Shown: piece by piece, positions 26,223 to 35,372 of the stretch
Layout of the letters: each line of letters starts with the position of its first letter
Position numbering within the stretch: position 1 is the first letter of the stretch
NCBI RefSeq assembly: GCF_000213805.1
Contig: NC_015556.1
Span: 1,116,001-1,180,000, forward strand
DNA from: Pseudomonas fulva 12-X
GTDB lineage: Bacteria > Pseudomonadota > Gammaproteobacteria > Pseudomonadales > Pseudomonadaceae
DNA length: 64,000 nucleotides
Direction of reading: 5' to 3'
Program-made: the position numbers and the translations under genes
The notes under the pieces: generated by a model
What the model saw: the letters and a program-made list of their open reading frames with translations, nothing else
Database searches by the model: none
Told to the model about the DNA's origin: nothing

Positions 26223-29200
26223 ATGATGTCGGACGCCCAAGCCGAAAACACCCAGCAGGACATTCTCGACAAGGCCGTGGCCGAAGGCGGCGCCTACGAG
26301 GTGCTGCACAAACGCCTGCAAGAGCAGGGCCTGCGCCTGCGCCAGAGCACCGAGGCGCTCAACGAGCAGCGCCTGCAGGAGTTCGGCAGCAGCCAGATGG
26401 AAGTGATCGGGCGGGTGCGTATCCGTACCGAGAACAACTGCATCGCCCGCGATATCGTGCAGGTCGGCGACTGGCTGCTGTTCGGCTACAACGTGTTCAT
26501 GGGCCTGAAGAAGGAAACCTCGGTCGCCGACGTGTTCTCCCTCTATCGCCTGGTCGAGGGCAGCGAGGGCTATGAAGCCGAAGCGGTCGCCCTGGACGGC
26601 ACCTTCCTGAGCCAGAGCGGCTTCGTCAACGACTTCAACGAGCTGTACACCTATTACAAGAACACCAGGCTGCTGCAACTGGCGATTCGCGATGGCAAGC
26701 TGTTGGCCAGCTTCCAGATCGGCGAGCGGATCACCGACATCCGCGTGTTCCGCTGGTCGCTGTCGCTCGACGGCAAGGACGTGCGCTACATCGACAACCG
26801 CGGCGAACGCGATATTGCGCTGCCGGCGCCGTTCGATTTCGAGTGGCAGAAAACTACCCGCGAGATGACGGTCAACGGCCGCCATCCGCACCTGAACATC
26901 CTCGACACGGTATTCGTCGAAACGGTCGGCGGCGACCTGACCATCAAGGTCGAGAACAATACCGAAAGTGGCCAGGGCATCTACCGCGAAGAGGTGATGG
27001 ACAAGACCCAGTCGCTGGACGACGCACAGATCGAATACGCCGCCCTGGGCAGCCTGATCCTGCTCAAGGTGCTGCCGTACCGCGAGGAGCAGTGGCGTTA
27101 TCTGGTGTTCAACCGCCTGACCCGCAAGGTCGAGCGCATCGACGCCATCGGCCTGGCCTGCGTGCAGCTGCCCGAAGACCACGGCATCATCTTTCCCGGC
27201 GGCTACTACCTGCAGAACGGCGAGCACAAGACCTTCGAGCAGTCGATGGCCGGCATGCGCTTCAAACGCTCGGTGCGCTCGCCCAACGGCGAGGACGTGC
27301 AGTACATCTTCTACCACCCGGGCGAAGGCCGGGCGGTGCTGCTGACCTACAACATGGTCACCCGCCAGCTGCAGAACCCGATCTTCGGCCACGGCTATGC
27401 GCGCCTGGAGGACGGGCGCATGGTGATCTTCTCCGCCGAGGGCGACGAGCCGACGCGCATTCACCCCATGCAGGTCTGGCAGACGCCATTCGAGAGCGAG
27501 GAATACGCTGCTCGTCAGCCGGCGCGCAGCGGCTTCTTCGGGCGCATCGGCAATGCCGAGCTGGTGCGCGGGGTGTCCGCTCTGTTCAACCTCAGTCGCG
27601 AGATCGACAGCCGCGAAGTGTCGGTGGCGCGCTACAGCCTGCTGTGCCAGAACACCCGCCGGCTGTTCGACATCTATCACTGGCTGAGCGACCCGCAGTG
27701 CGCCGAGCTGGCGCCGCTGCTGCGCGAGATCGCCGCCACCGGCGAGCTGGTGCTCGACGAATTCGAGAAGGTCGAGAGCATTCGCCAGCAGTCCGCCGCA
27801 GCCATGGCCGACGCGGAAAGCCGCCAGAAGGCGTTGCTGGAAAGCGTGCGCTCGGATACCTGGGACAAGGTCGAGCAATACGTCGACGCCCTCAACGCGA
27901 TCACCGCCCAGCGCGGCCAACTGCTGACCATTCGCGACTACCGCTACATCGACGTGGCGCGTATCGACGCCATGGAAACCGCGTTGCTCGAAGCCCGTGA
28001 CCAGACCGCCGCGGCCACCTCGCGCTTTCTGGCCGGCGATGCGGCGTTGCAGCCCTATCATCACGATCTGCAGGTGTTCGACGAGCAGGCGCAGAAGGCC
28101 GAGAGCGTCGCCCAGCTGGCCGAACCGCTGGCCGGCCTCAACGAGATGGCCGGCAACCTGGACATGCTCTCCGGGCTGATGGCCTCGTTGCAGATCGACG
28201 ACGCCACCGAACGCACGCGTATCGTCGACGCCATTTCCGAGGTATACGCCAAACTCAACCAGGCCAAGGCGCGCGCCGAGCAGCGCCGCAAGGGGCTGGG
28301 GTCGGCCGAGACCGTGGCGCAGTTCGGCGCCCAGTTCAAACTGTTCAGCCAGAGCATCACCAACGCCCTGGCGCTGGCCCAGGACCCGGAGAAGTGCGAC
28401 GAACAGTTGTCGCGCCTGTTGGTGCAGCTCGAGGAGCTGGAAAGCCAGTTTGGCGATCACGAACAGTTTCTCGGTGACATCCTCGCCAAGCGCGAGGAGC
28501 TGCTGGAAACCTTCGAGGCGCACAAGCAGAGCCTGCTCGACGAGCGTCAGCGCAAGGCCCAGGGCCTGCTCGATGCCGCGCGGCGGATTCTCGACAGCCT
28601 TGGCCGGCGTACCGCCAAGTTCACCGAGGCCCAGGAACTCAACGCCTTCTTCGCCGCCGACCCGCTGATCCTCAAGTTGCGCGAACTGGCCGAGCGCCTG
28701 CGTGAGCTCAAGGACAGCGTCAAGGCCGATGATGTCGAGGCGCGCCTCAAGGGCGCCCGCGACCAGGCGGTGCGCGCGCTGCGCGACAAGAGCGAGCTGT
28801 TCGAGGCCGGCGGCGACGTCATCAAGCTGGGGCCACGCCACCGTTTCGCGGTCAATACCCAGGAGCTCGACCTGACCCTGCTGCCCCGTGGCGACGGGCT
28901 GTTCCTGCACCTGACCGGCACCGACTTTCTCGAGCCGCTGCATGATGCCGAGCTCGACGGCCTGCGTGATTACTGGCAGGTCAGCCTGGAGTCCGAGTCG
29001 GCCGCGCTGTACCGCGGCGAATACCTGGCCGGCCTGGTGCTCGACGCGGCGGTGAACAACACCGACGGCCTGAGCCTGGCTCAGCTCAAGGCGCACATGA
29101 GTCAGCCCGATGAGCTGATCAAGCGTATCCGCGAGTTCGCCGCGCCGCGCTACAAGGAGGGTTACCAGAAGGGCATCCACGACCAGGACGCCATGGCCAT

Positions 29201-31460
29201 TCTGCTGCGTCTGCTGGCGCTGCGCGAGGCGGCTGGCCTGCTCACCTATTCGCCACGGGGCCGCGGCCTGGCGCTGTTCTTCTGGAACCGCTGGCACGAA
29301 GACGTGGAGGCCGCCCACTGGCCGGAGCGTGCCCGCACCTGCGCCAACATCCGCCAGCTGTTCGGCCGCGACGACGGCATCCGCCAGCTACGCGAGGAAG
29401 TGCTCAAGGCGCTGCACGGTTTTCTCGTCCGCCACCCGATGCCGTTCGACGCCGCGCTGCAGCGCGAGGCGGCCGAATACCTGGTCGAGGAGCTGGCCGC
29501 CCCGCGCATCGAATTCGTGGTCAGCAAGTACGCCCGCGACCTGTTCGATGGCCTGCGCCAGCACCTGGAAGCGGCCCATATGTGGGAGGGCTACCTGCAG
29601 GCCCAGGAGCGCCTGCGTGGGCGCCCGGACCAGCGTTGGGCGCTGGCCGAGAACTGGCTGCAGGCCTACTGCGCGCAGCAGGGCCAGGAACACCTGACGG
29701 CCTACGTGCCGGAGGCCGTGGCCCTTGGTTTGATCGACAGCGACCTGCCGCAGCGCGTCACCGAGGCTGACCTGCAGGTGCGCGTCGAGGGGCTGCTGGG
29801 CGACCACCCACGCATCCAGGACGGCACCCTGAGTTTCGCCCTGCACGATTTCTTCCAGCGCCTGCGTCACCATCGCGAAACCTGCCTGCCCGAGTTGCAG
29901 CGTTACCAGAGCCTGCGTCAGGAGGTGGTCAACCGCGAGCGCACGGCGCTGCGCCTGAGCGAGTTCAAGCCGCGGCCGCTGTCGTCGTTCGTGCGTAACA
30001 AGCTGATCAACGACGTGTACCTGGGCTTTATCGGCGACAACCTGGCCAAGCAGATGGGCACCGCTGGCGAGAACAAACGCACCGACCTGATGGGCCTGCT
30101 GATGCTCATCTCGCCGCCCGGCTACGGCAAGACCACGCTGATGGAGTACGTGGCCCATCGCCTGGGGCTGATCTTCATGAAGATCAACGGCCCGGCCCTC
30201 GGCCACGAGGTGCGCTCCATCGACCCGGCCCAGGCGCCGGACGCCACCTCGCGCCAGGAGCTGGAAAAGCTCAACCTGGCGCTGGAAATGGGCAACAACG
30301 TGATGCTTTATGTCGATGACATCCAGCACACCCACCCCGAATTCCTGCAGAAATTCATCTCGCTGTGTGACGGCACGCGGCGCATCGAAGGCGTGTGGAA
30401 GGGCAAGACCAAGACCTACGACATGCGCGGCAAGAAGTTCTGCGTGGTGATGAGCGGCAACCCGTACACCGAGTCCGGCGACGTGTTCAAGATCCCCGAC
30501 ATGCTCGCCAACCGCGCCGACATCTACAACCTGGGCGATACCCTGGGCGGCATGCAGGAAGCCTTCGCGCTGTCCTACATCGAGAACAGTCTGACCTCCA
30601 ACCCGGTGCTGGCGCCCCTGGCCACCCGCGACATGGCCGATGTTTACCGTTTTGTCGCCAAGGCCGAGGGCAAGCCGTTCTCGGCCAACGAGCTGTCGCA
30701 CAGCTACAGCGGCGCCGAGATCAACGAGATCGTCGCCACCCTGCAGCGCCTGATGCAAGTGCGCGAGGTGGTCGGCCGGGTCAACCAGCAGTACATCGTC
30801 AGCGCCGCCCAGGCCGACCAGTATCGCACCGAGCCGCCGTTCAAGCTGCAGGGCAGCTACCGCAACATGAACAAGATGGCCGAGAAGATCAGCTCGGTGA
30901 TGAACGAGAGCGAGCTGCTGCAACTGATTGCCGATCACTACCAGGGCGAGTCGCAACTGCTGACCACCGGTGCCGAGGAAAACCTGCTCAAGCTCGCCGA
31001 GCTGCGTGGCAACCAGACGCCCGAGCAGGCCGAACGCTGGGCGCAGATCAAGCGCGACTTCATGCGCAATAAGGCCATGGGCGGCAGCGACTCGGACGTC
31101 GGCGCCCGTGTGGTGGCGCAGCTCAACGACCTGGTCGAGGGCGTGCGCGGCCTGGCCCGTAGCGAGCCGACGGCGCCGGCGGCTGCCGCCGTGCCCTGGC
31201 AGGAGTTGCTGGCCGGCCTGGAACGGCTGCGCGAAGTGCCGCCCCGGGTCGAGGTGGCCGTGCAGGCTACGCCGCAGCCCGGCATCCAGGCGCTGCTCGA
31301 GCGACTGGCCGATAGCCTGCAGGACGGCGTGCTGCCGCTGATCAACGCCATGGACAAGAAGATCGACATCGACCTGGGGACTCACAAGCGCATGGGCGAC
31401 ATGGCCCAGCAACTGCGTGAGATCGCCCGGATGATGGGGCAGGGCGGCGAGGCGCCGTGA
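26223..31460 (+). CDS. 1745-residue AAA ATPase annotated as a DNA repair ATPase
   Basis: The N-terminal third (about 20–480) is a beta-rich region like the 'DNA_repair' DUF3686 domain. About 490–900 is helical and coiled (for example QFGDHEQFLGDILAKREELLETFEAHKQSLLDERQRKAQG). An AAA+ module follows with Walker A SPPGYGKTT (about 1297–1305), Walker B VMLYVDDIQ (about 1360–1368), sensor-like VVMSGNPY and an arginine-finger candidate in MLANRAD. The DNA-repair name comes from database usage, not from motifs seen here. It overlaps the rhomboid gene by 4 bp. Confidence 0.85.
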   Translation: MMSDAQAENTQQDILDKAVAEGGAYEVLHKRLQEQGLRLRQSTEALNEQRLQEFGSSQMEVIGRVRIRTENNCIARDIVQVGDWLLFGYNVFMGLKKETSVADVFSLYRLVEGSEGYEAEAVALDGTFLSQSGFVNDFNELYTYYKNTRLLQLAIRDGKLLASFQIGERITDIRVFRWSLSLDGKDVRYIDNRGERDIALPAPFDFEWQKTTREMTVNGRHPHLNILDTVFVETVGGDLTIKVENNTESGQGIYREEVMDKTQSLDDAQIEYAALGSLILLKVLPYREEQWRYLVFNRLTRKVERIDAIGLACVQLPEDHGIIFPGGYYLQNGEHKTFEQSMAGMRFKRSVRSPNGEDVQYIFYHPGEGRAVLLTYNMVTRQLQNPIFGHGYARLEDGRMVIFSAEGDEPTRIHPMQVWQTPFESEEYAARQPARSGFFGRIGNAELVRGVSALFNLSREIDSREVSVARYSLLCQNTRRLFDIYHWLSDPQCAELAPLLREIAATGELVLDEFEKVESIRQQSAAAMADAESRQKALLESVRSDTWDKVEQYVDALNAITAQRGQLLTIRDYRYIDVARIDAMETALLEARDQTAAATSRFLAGDAALQPYHHDLQVFDEQAQKAESVAQLAEPLAGLNEMAGNLDMLSGLMASLQIDDATERTRIVDAISEVYAKLNQAKARAEQRRKGLGSAETVAQFGAQFKLFSQSITNALALAQDPEKCDEQLSRLLVQLEELESQFGDHEQFLGDILAKREELLETFEAHKQSLLDERQRKAQGLLDAARRILDSLGRRTAKFTEAQELNAFFAADPLILKLRELAERLRELKDSVKADDVEARLKGARDQAVRALRDKSELFEAGGDVIKLGPRHRFAVNTQELDLTLLPRGDGLFLHLTGTDFLEPLHDAELDGLRDYWQVSLESESAALYRGEYLAGLVLDAAVNNTDGLSLAQLKAHMSQPDELIKRIREFAAPRYKEGYQKGIHDQDAMAILLRLLALREAAGLLTYSPRGRGLALFFWNRWHEDVEAAHWPERARTCANIRQLFGRDDGIRQLREEVLKALHGFLVRHPMPFDAALQREAAEYLVEELAAPRIEFVVSKYARDLFDGLRQHLEAAHMWEGYLQAQERLRGRPDQRWALAENWLQAYCAQQGQEHLTAYVPEAVALGLIDSDLPQRVTEADLQVRVEGLLGDHPRIQDGTLSFALHDFFQRLRHHRETCLPELQRYQSLRQEVVNRERTALRLSEFKPRPLSSFVRNKLINDVYLGFIGDNLAKQMGTAGENKRTDLMGLLMLISPPGYGKTTLMEYVAHRLGLIFMKINGPALGHEVRSIDPAQAPDATSRQELEKLNLALEMGNNVMLYVDDIQHTHPEFLQKFISLCDGTRRIEGVWKGKTKTYDMRGKKFCVVMSGNPYTESGDVFKIPDMLANRADIYNLGDTLGGMQEAFALSYIENSLTSNPVLAPLATRDMADVYRFVAKAEGKPFSANELSHSYSGAEINEIVATLQRLMQVREVVGRVNQQYIVSAAQADQYRTEPPFKLQGSYRNMNKMAEKISSVMNESELLQLIADHYQGESQLLTTGAEENLLKLAELRGNQTPEQAERWAQIKRDFMRNKAMGGSDSDVGARVVAQLNDLVEGVRGLARSEPTAPAAAAVPWQELLAGLERLREVPPRVEVAVQATPQPGIQALLERLADSLQDGVLPLINAMDKKIDIDLGTHKRMGDMAQQLREIARMMGQGGEAP

Positions 31461-32035
31461 CGCTCTGGCTGTTGCCGCGCCTGAAACTGCTGTTCGGTAT
31501 CGCTGCGGTGATGGTCGTGCTGCAACTGATCAACAGCCTGGACGGCTACAGCCTCAACCGCTTCGGGCTGATCCCGCGCGAGGTGCAGGCGCTGCCGGGC
31601 ATCGCCCTGGCGCCCTGGTTGCACGGCAGCTGGCTGCACCTGTTCGGCAACCTCAGCGGCTTCATGGTGCTGGGCGCCTTGGCGCTGCTGGAGTCGCGGG
31701 CCGAATTCATCCGCGCCAGCCTGTTCATCATCGTCTTCAGTGGCGTGCTGGTCTGGCTGTTCGGGCGCACCGGCATCCATGTCGGCTCCAGTGGCTGGCT
31801 GTTCGGTTTGTGGGGGCTGTTGCTGGGCCGCGCCTGGTTTCGCCGCAGCCTTGCCGACCTGCTGCTGGCGGCCCTGGCGCTGGTGCTGTACGGCGGCTTT
31901 TTCTACGGCCTGCTGCCCCAGCAGGGCGTGTCGTTCGAATACCACCTGGCCGGCGCACTGTGCGGTGGCCTGTACGCCTCATGGCAACGCGGCGGCCAGA
32001 AACGTCGCACTCGAAAACGGCCTCGACAAGGTTAA
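31457..32035 (+). CDS. Rhomboid-family intramembrane serine protease
   Basis: The 192-residue protein has about six membrane helices and the rhomboid signatures. HGSWLHLFGN supplies His56, His61 and Asn65. GSSG (110–113) carries the nucleophile Ser112, and His163 in EYHLAGALCGG completes the dyad, so the active site is intact. The basic tail (QKRRTRKRPRQ) is cytoplasmic. It starts with GTG at 31457, overlapping the ATPase stop as GTGA, which indicates translational coupling. Its substrate is unknown; a cluster membrane protein is a plausible one. Confidence 0.87.
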   Translation: MTLWLLPRLKLLFGIAAVMVVLQLINSLDGYSLNRFGLIPREVQALPGIALAPWLHGSWLHLFGNLSGFMVLGALALLESRAEFIRASLFIIVFSGVLVWLFGRTGIHVGSSGWLFGLWGLLLGRAWFRRSLADLLLAALALVLYGGFFYGLLPQQGVSFEYHLAGALCGGLYASWQRGGQKRRTRKRPRQG

Positions 32036-32037
32036 AA

Positions 32038-32724
32038 ATGGATTTCAATCGCCTCGACCAACACCTGCGTGACAGCCTCGTCGACCTCAGGCTCAGCAAC
32101 GAAGAGCGCGACGAGCTGCGCGAACTGGGCAACGACCTGACGCCCGACCAGGTGCGCTACATGCGCAACCGCGCCTTCGACTTGGTGCGCGAACTGATCA
32201 CCGACCCGGACAACGCCGTGTCGGCCCTGAAATGGCTGGAGCAGGTGATCAAGACACTGGAGGTGCGCTGCTCACCGATACGTGGCCAGAGCAGTGTGCA
32301 TTTCAGCCCCGGCGAAAGCTGCCGCCAGCGCATCCGCGACCTGTGCCGCCAGGCCAAGGAATCGGTAGACGTGTGCGTATTCACCATCTCCGACGACCAG
32401 CTCAGCGACGAGCTGATCGCCGTGCACCGCCGTGGCCTGGCCGTGCGCATCATCAGCGACAGCGAAAAGCGCTTCGACGTCGGTAGCGACATCCAGCAAC
32501 TGATCGATGCTGGCGTGCCGCTCCGAATCGACAACAGCCCGTTCCACATGCACCACAAGTTCGCTTTATTCGACGGTCGTCTTCTGCTCAACGGCAGCTT
32601 CAACTGGACGCGCAGCGCCAGTACCAGCAACGAGGAGAACCTGCTGGTGACCGACGATCCGCACCTGGTCGCCGAGTATCGCCGTGAGTTCGAGATGCTC
32701 TGGGCGCGCTATCGCCCGAGTTGA
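32038..32724 (+). CDS. Phospholipase D-like protein with one HKD motif
   Basis: The 228-residue protein has an N-terminal helical region of about 80 residues and a single PLD domain. The catalytic HxKx4D motif is His172, Lys174 and Asp179, followed by GSFNWT. A single-HKD layout is that of Nuc-type nucleases and mitochondrial cardiolipin hydrolase, which dimerise to form the active site. The target here could be nucleic acid or phospholipid. It starts 2 bp after the rhomboid stop and is convergent with the DUF2157 gene, 4 bp away. It has no signal peptide. Confidence 0.87.
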   Translation: MDFNRLDQHLRDSLVDLRLSNEERDELRELGNDLTPDQVRYMRNRAFDLVRELITDPDNAVSALKWLEQVIKTLEVRCSPIRGQSSVHFSPGESCRQRIRDLCRQAKESVDVCVFTISDDQLSDELIAVHRRGLAVRIISDSEKRFDVGSDIQQLIDAGVPLRIDNSPFHMHHKFALFDGRLLLNGSFNWTRSASTSNEENLLVTDDPHLVAEYRREFEMLWARYRPS

Positions 32725-32728
32725 TCGT

Positions 32729-33769
32729 TCAGCGCCGCAGTGCCGGCAGAAATGCCAGCAGGCTCGCTGGCAACTGCCGGCGCAACGCCTCGCTCATCGC
32801 GTCGCGGCGCTTCTGGTAGAGCAGGCCGAGGCCCATCACGCCGAGGCCGATCAGGCTGACCACCACCGGGAACAGCAGCGAATCCTCGAACACGTCGTGG
32901 GCCAGGTAGCCGAGATAGCCGGCCACGCCCAGGGCGCCGAAGACCATGAACAGCGGGCGGCGCAGCATTATCGACAGGCCGATCAGGCCCAGGTTGATCA
33001 GGCAGTAAAGCGCCTTGCCCAGCTCGCTGCCGCTGTCCATCAGGCTCAGGCCGCCCCAGAACGCCGTCAACCCGGCCAGGTAACCCCAGAAGGCGTAATC
33101 GCGCCTGCTGCGCCCGTCCACCAGCAAGCTGGCGAGCAGAATCACCAGGCCGAACCACAGCGACACCTCGCGGCGTTGCTCCCAGCTGAAGTATTCGCCA
33201 TGCAGCAGCTCGCTGAGGTCCATGGACATGAACCAAAGCGCCACGGCCATCGGCATGACGATGAATGGGAAGGGCAGCAGGCGCAGCACCAGCAGGCCGA
33301 CCAGCACCGTCGCCACTTCCATGACCAGCCAGCCGCCCTGCACGTAGCGGTAGTAATCGATGTAGTCCGCCTGCGCGTCATCCAGGGGCCACAGGCCCAG
33401 CAGCCTTTGTGCGGCGAACACCACCAGCGGTGTCAGGCTCACCGCCACGGCGCCGAGCAGACCGCCGGGAATCGGCTGGCCGCGGCGCCACAGGCTGCGC
33501 CCGCAGAGCAGCAATAGCAGCAGATAAGCCGCGCTGATCACCAGCAGCGCCAGGTCGCCGATGTTCATCCAGGCTTCGGTGAGCAGCCAGCCCATGGCGC
33601 CCATGATCAGCAGGGCGCCAAAGTAGTAGGCGATATGGGAGAGCTGGAAGCTGGGGCGCTCAGTGGGCGTCTGCTGCAGAAAGGCCAGCAGCGCCTGGTC
33701 CTGGCCGGGCTGCAGGACGCCGGCCTGGACGGCGCGGCTGAGGTCACTGGAATCAACATTCAGCTTCAT
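32729..33769 (-). CDS. DUF2157 multi-spanning membrane protein
   Basis: The 346-residue protein has a short soluble N-terminus (VDSSDLSRAVQAGVLQPGQDQALLAFLQ) and about ten hydrophobic segments from residue 35 onward. It matches the DUF2157 family of predicted membrane proteins. The start at 33769 is chosen over the longer frame to 33898 because the extension overlaps the rhlB end and is unlike a membrane protein. A hairpin at 33819–33837 separates it from rhlB. No function is known. Confidence 0.75.
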   Translation of the reverse strand: MKLNVDSSDLSRAVQAGVLQPGQDQALLAFLQQTPTERPSFQLSHIAYYFGALLIMGAMGWLLTEAWMNIGDLALLVISAAYLLLLLLCGRSLWRRGQPIPGGLLGAVAVSLTPLVVFAAQRLLGLWPLDDAQADYIDYYRYVQGGWLVMEVATVLVGLLVLRLLPFPFIVMPMAVALWFMSMDLSELLHGEYFSWEQRREVSLWFGLVILLASLLVDGRSRRDYAFWGYLAGLTAFWGGLSLMDSGSELGKALYCLINLGLIGLSIMLRRPLFMVFGALGVAGYLGYLAHDVFEDSLLFPVVVSLIGLGVMGLGLLYQKRRDAMSEALRRQLPASLLAFLPALRR

Positions 33770-33818
33770 GGGTGGACGTCCTGTCTTGGTGCCGATGCCC
33801 GGAAACTGCAGCGTGGCA

Positions 33819-33837
33819 CCCAGGCGTTGCGCCTGGG
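33819..33837 (-). terminator. Hairpin between rhlB and the DUF2157 gene
   Basis: CCCAGGCG (33819–33826) pairs with CGCCTGGG (33830–33837) over a three-base loop, just after the rhlB stop on the minus strand. No U-run follows, so it may be a processing or 3'-end hairpin rather than a full terminator. Confidence 0.45.
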
Positions 33838-33846
33838 CGTGTTCGA

Positions 33847-35277
33847 TCAATGCTTGCGCGGTACGGCCTTGAGCAGCTCGTCCGGTGGCGTCTCGCACTG
33901 GATCTTGCGGCCGATCAGTTCCTCGATCGGTGGCAGGGCGAAGGCGTCGTCCTCGCCGGCGAAGCTGATCGAGGTGCCACTGGTGCCGGCGCGGCCGGTA
34001 CGGCCGATGCGGTGCACGTAGTCGTCCGGGTCTTCCGGCAGAGTGAAGTTGATTACGTGGCTGATTCCGTCGACATGGATGCCGCGGCCGGCCACGTCGG
34101 TGGCCACCAGCACGCGGATATGCCCGGCGCGGAAGCCTTCAAGCACCTTGATGCGCTTTTGCTGCGGCACGTCGCCGGACATCTGCGCGGCGCTGACGCC
34201 ATCACGGGTCAGGCGCTCCTCGATACGGCGCACCTCGTCCTTGCGGTTGGCGAACACCATCACGCGGGTCCAGTCGTTCTGCACGATAAGGTTGTAGAGC
34301 AGCTTGTACTTGTCCGCCGAGGCGACGGCGTAGACGTGCTGTTCCACCGTGTCGCTGGCCACGTTTTCCGGCTCGATCTCGACGATGGCCGGGTTGGTGG
34401 TCCACTGCTTGGCCAGGTTCATCACATCGTCGGTGAAGGTGGCGGAGAACAGCAGGGTCTGGCGCTCGCCCTTCATCGGGGTCTGGCGGATGATCTGGCG
34501 GACCTGGGGAATGAAGCCCATGTCGAGCATGCGGTCGGCTTCGTCGAGCACCATCACCTCGACCATGTCCAGGTGCACTTCGCCGCGCTGGTTGAAGTCC
34601 AGCAGGCGGCCCGGCGTTGCCACCAGAATGTCGCAGAAGCGCGACTCCAGGCTCTTGAGCTGCTTGTCGAAGTCCATGCCGCCGACGAAGCTCATCACGT
34701 TGAGGCCTGTGTACTTGGTCAGCTCCTTGGCGTCCTTGGCGATCTGCACCACCAGCTCGCGGGTCGGCGCGATGATCAGCGCCCGCGGCTCGCCCATGTA
34801 GCGTTCCTTGGGCGGCGGCGTCTGTTGCAGCTGGGTGATGATCGAGATCAGGAAGGCGGCGGTCTTGCCGGTGCCGGTCTGGGCGCGGCCAATAGCGTCC
34901 TGGCCCTTGAGGGTATAACCCAGTACGCCGGCCTGGATCGGCGTGCAGTACGGGAAGCCCAGATCGTGGATGGCGTGCATCAGCTCCGGCGACAATTTGA
35001 AATCATGGAAGCGGGTCTTGCCGGGGGCCGGCTCGACCTGAAAGTCCTCGAGCTTCCAGGTATCCACCGGCTTGGGCGCGCGTTCGCGGCGCGGCTTGGC
35101 GGGTTTGCTCGGCGGCTTCTGCTCGGCGCTGGCGGCTTCTTTGGGCGGGCGCGGCTGGCGCTCCTCACGGGGAGCGGCGGCAGGGGGCGAAGTGGCTTCG
35201 AGGCTCGGGGAGACTGAGCTGTGTGGCTCATTTTCGGCTTTGCCGAATATTTTTTTGAGTGCTTTGAGCACGGTCAT
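33847..35277 (-). CDS. rhlB: DEAD-box RNA helicase RhlB
   Basis: The 476-residue helicase has a 75-residue Pro/Lys/Glu-rich N-terminal tail ([20 protein letters not shown]). The core follows: Q-motif region [26 protein letters not shown], Walker [30 protein letters not shown] in [18 protein letters not shown] in LLFSATF, and the C-terminal [13 protein letters not shown] and [10 protein letters not shown]. RhlB works in the RNA degradosome. The 35278–35372 gap separates it from the dipeptidase gene. Confidence 0.93.
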   Translation of the reverse strand: MTVLKALKKIFGKAENEPHSSVSPSLEATSPPAAAPREERQPRPPKEAASAEQKPPSKPAKPRRERAPKPVDTWKLEDFQVEPAPGKTRFHDFKLSPELMHAIHDLGFPYCTPIQAGVLGYTLKGQDAIGRAQTGTGKTAAFLISIITQLQQTPPPKERYMGEPRALIIAPTRELVVQIAKDAKELTKYTGLNVMSFVGGMDFDKQLKSLESRFCDILVATPGRLLDFNQRGEVHLDMVEVMVLDEADRMLDMGFIPQVRQIIRQTPMKGERQTLLFSATFTDDVMNLAKQWTTNPAIVEIEPENVASDTVEQHVYAVASADKYKLLYNLIVQNDWTRVMVFANRKDEVRRIEERLTRDGVSAAQMSGDVPQQKRIKVLEGFRAGHIRVLVATDVAGRGIHVDGISHVINFTLPEDPDDYVHRIGRTGRAGTSGTSISFAGEDDAFALPPIEELIGRKIQCETPPDELLKAVPRKH

Positions 35278-35372
35278 CTCGTCGATTGATTAAGGAATGA
35301 ACGCCAGCCAGTGTAAAGCAAGACGCGGGCAGGGCGAAGTACTCTGCCACCGGCGTCATGCGCGGCTGTCGA

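Noticed and set aside
25920..29318. An 1132-codon open frame on the minus strand inside the giant ATPase gene.
   Set aside because: It mirrors the plus-strand ATPase in GC-rich DNA, has no recognisable domain, and its composition is that of an antisense shadow.
29388..31412. A 674-codon minus-strand frame opposite the ATPase module.
   Set aside because: The plus strand carries Walker A and B motifs, and the minus frame has no motif.
21688..32724. A mobile island or prophage carrying the membrane cluster.
   Set aside because: Base composition and codon use look like the neighbours, and no integrase, tRNA or direct flanking repeats were found.
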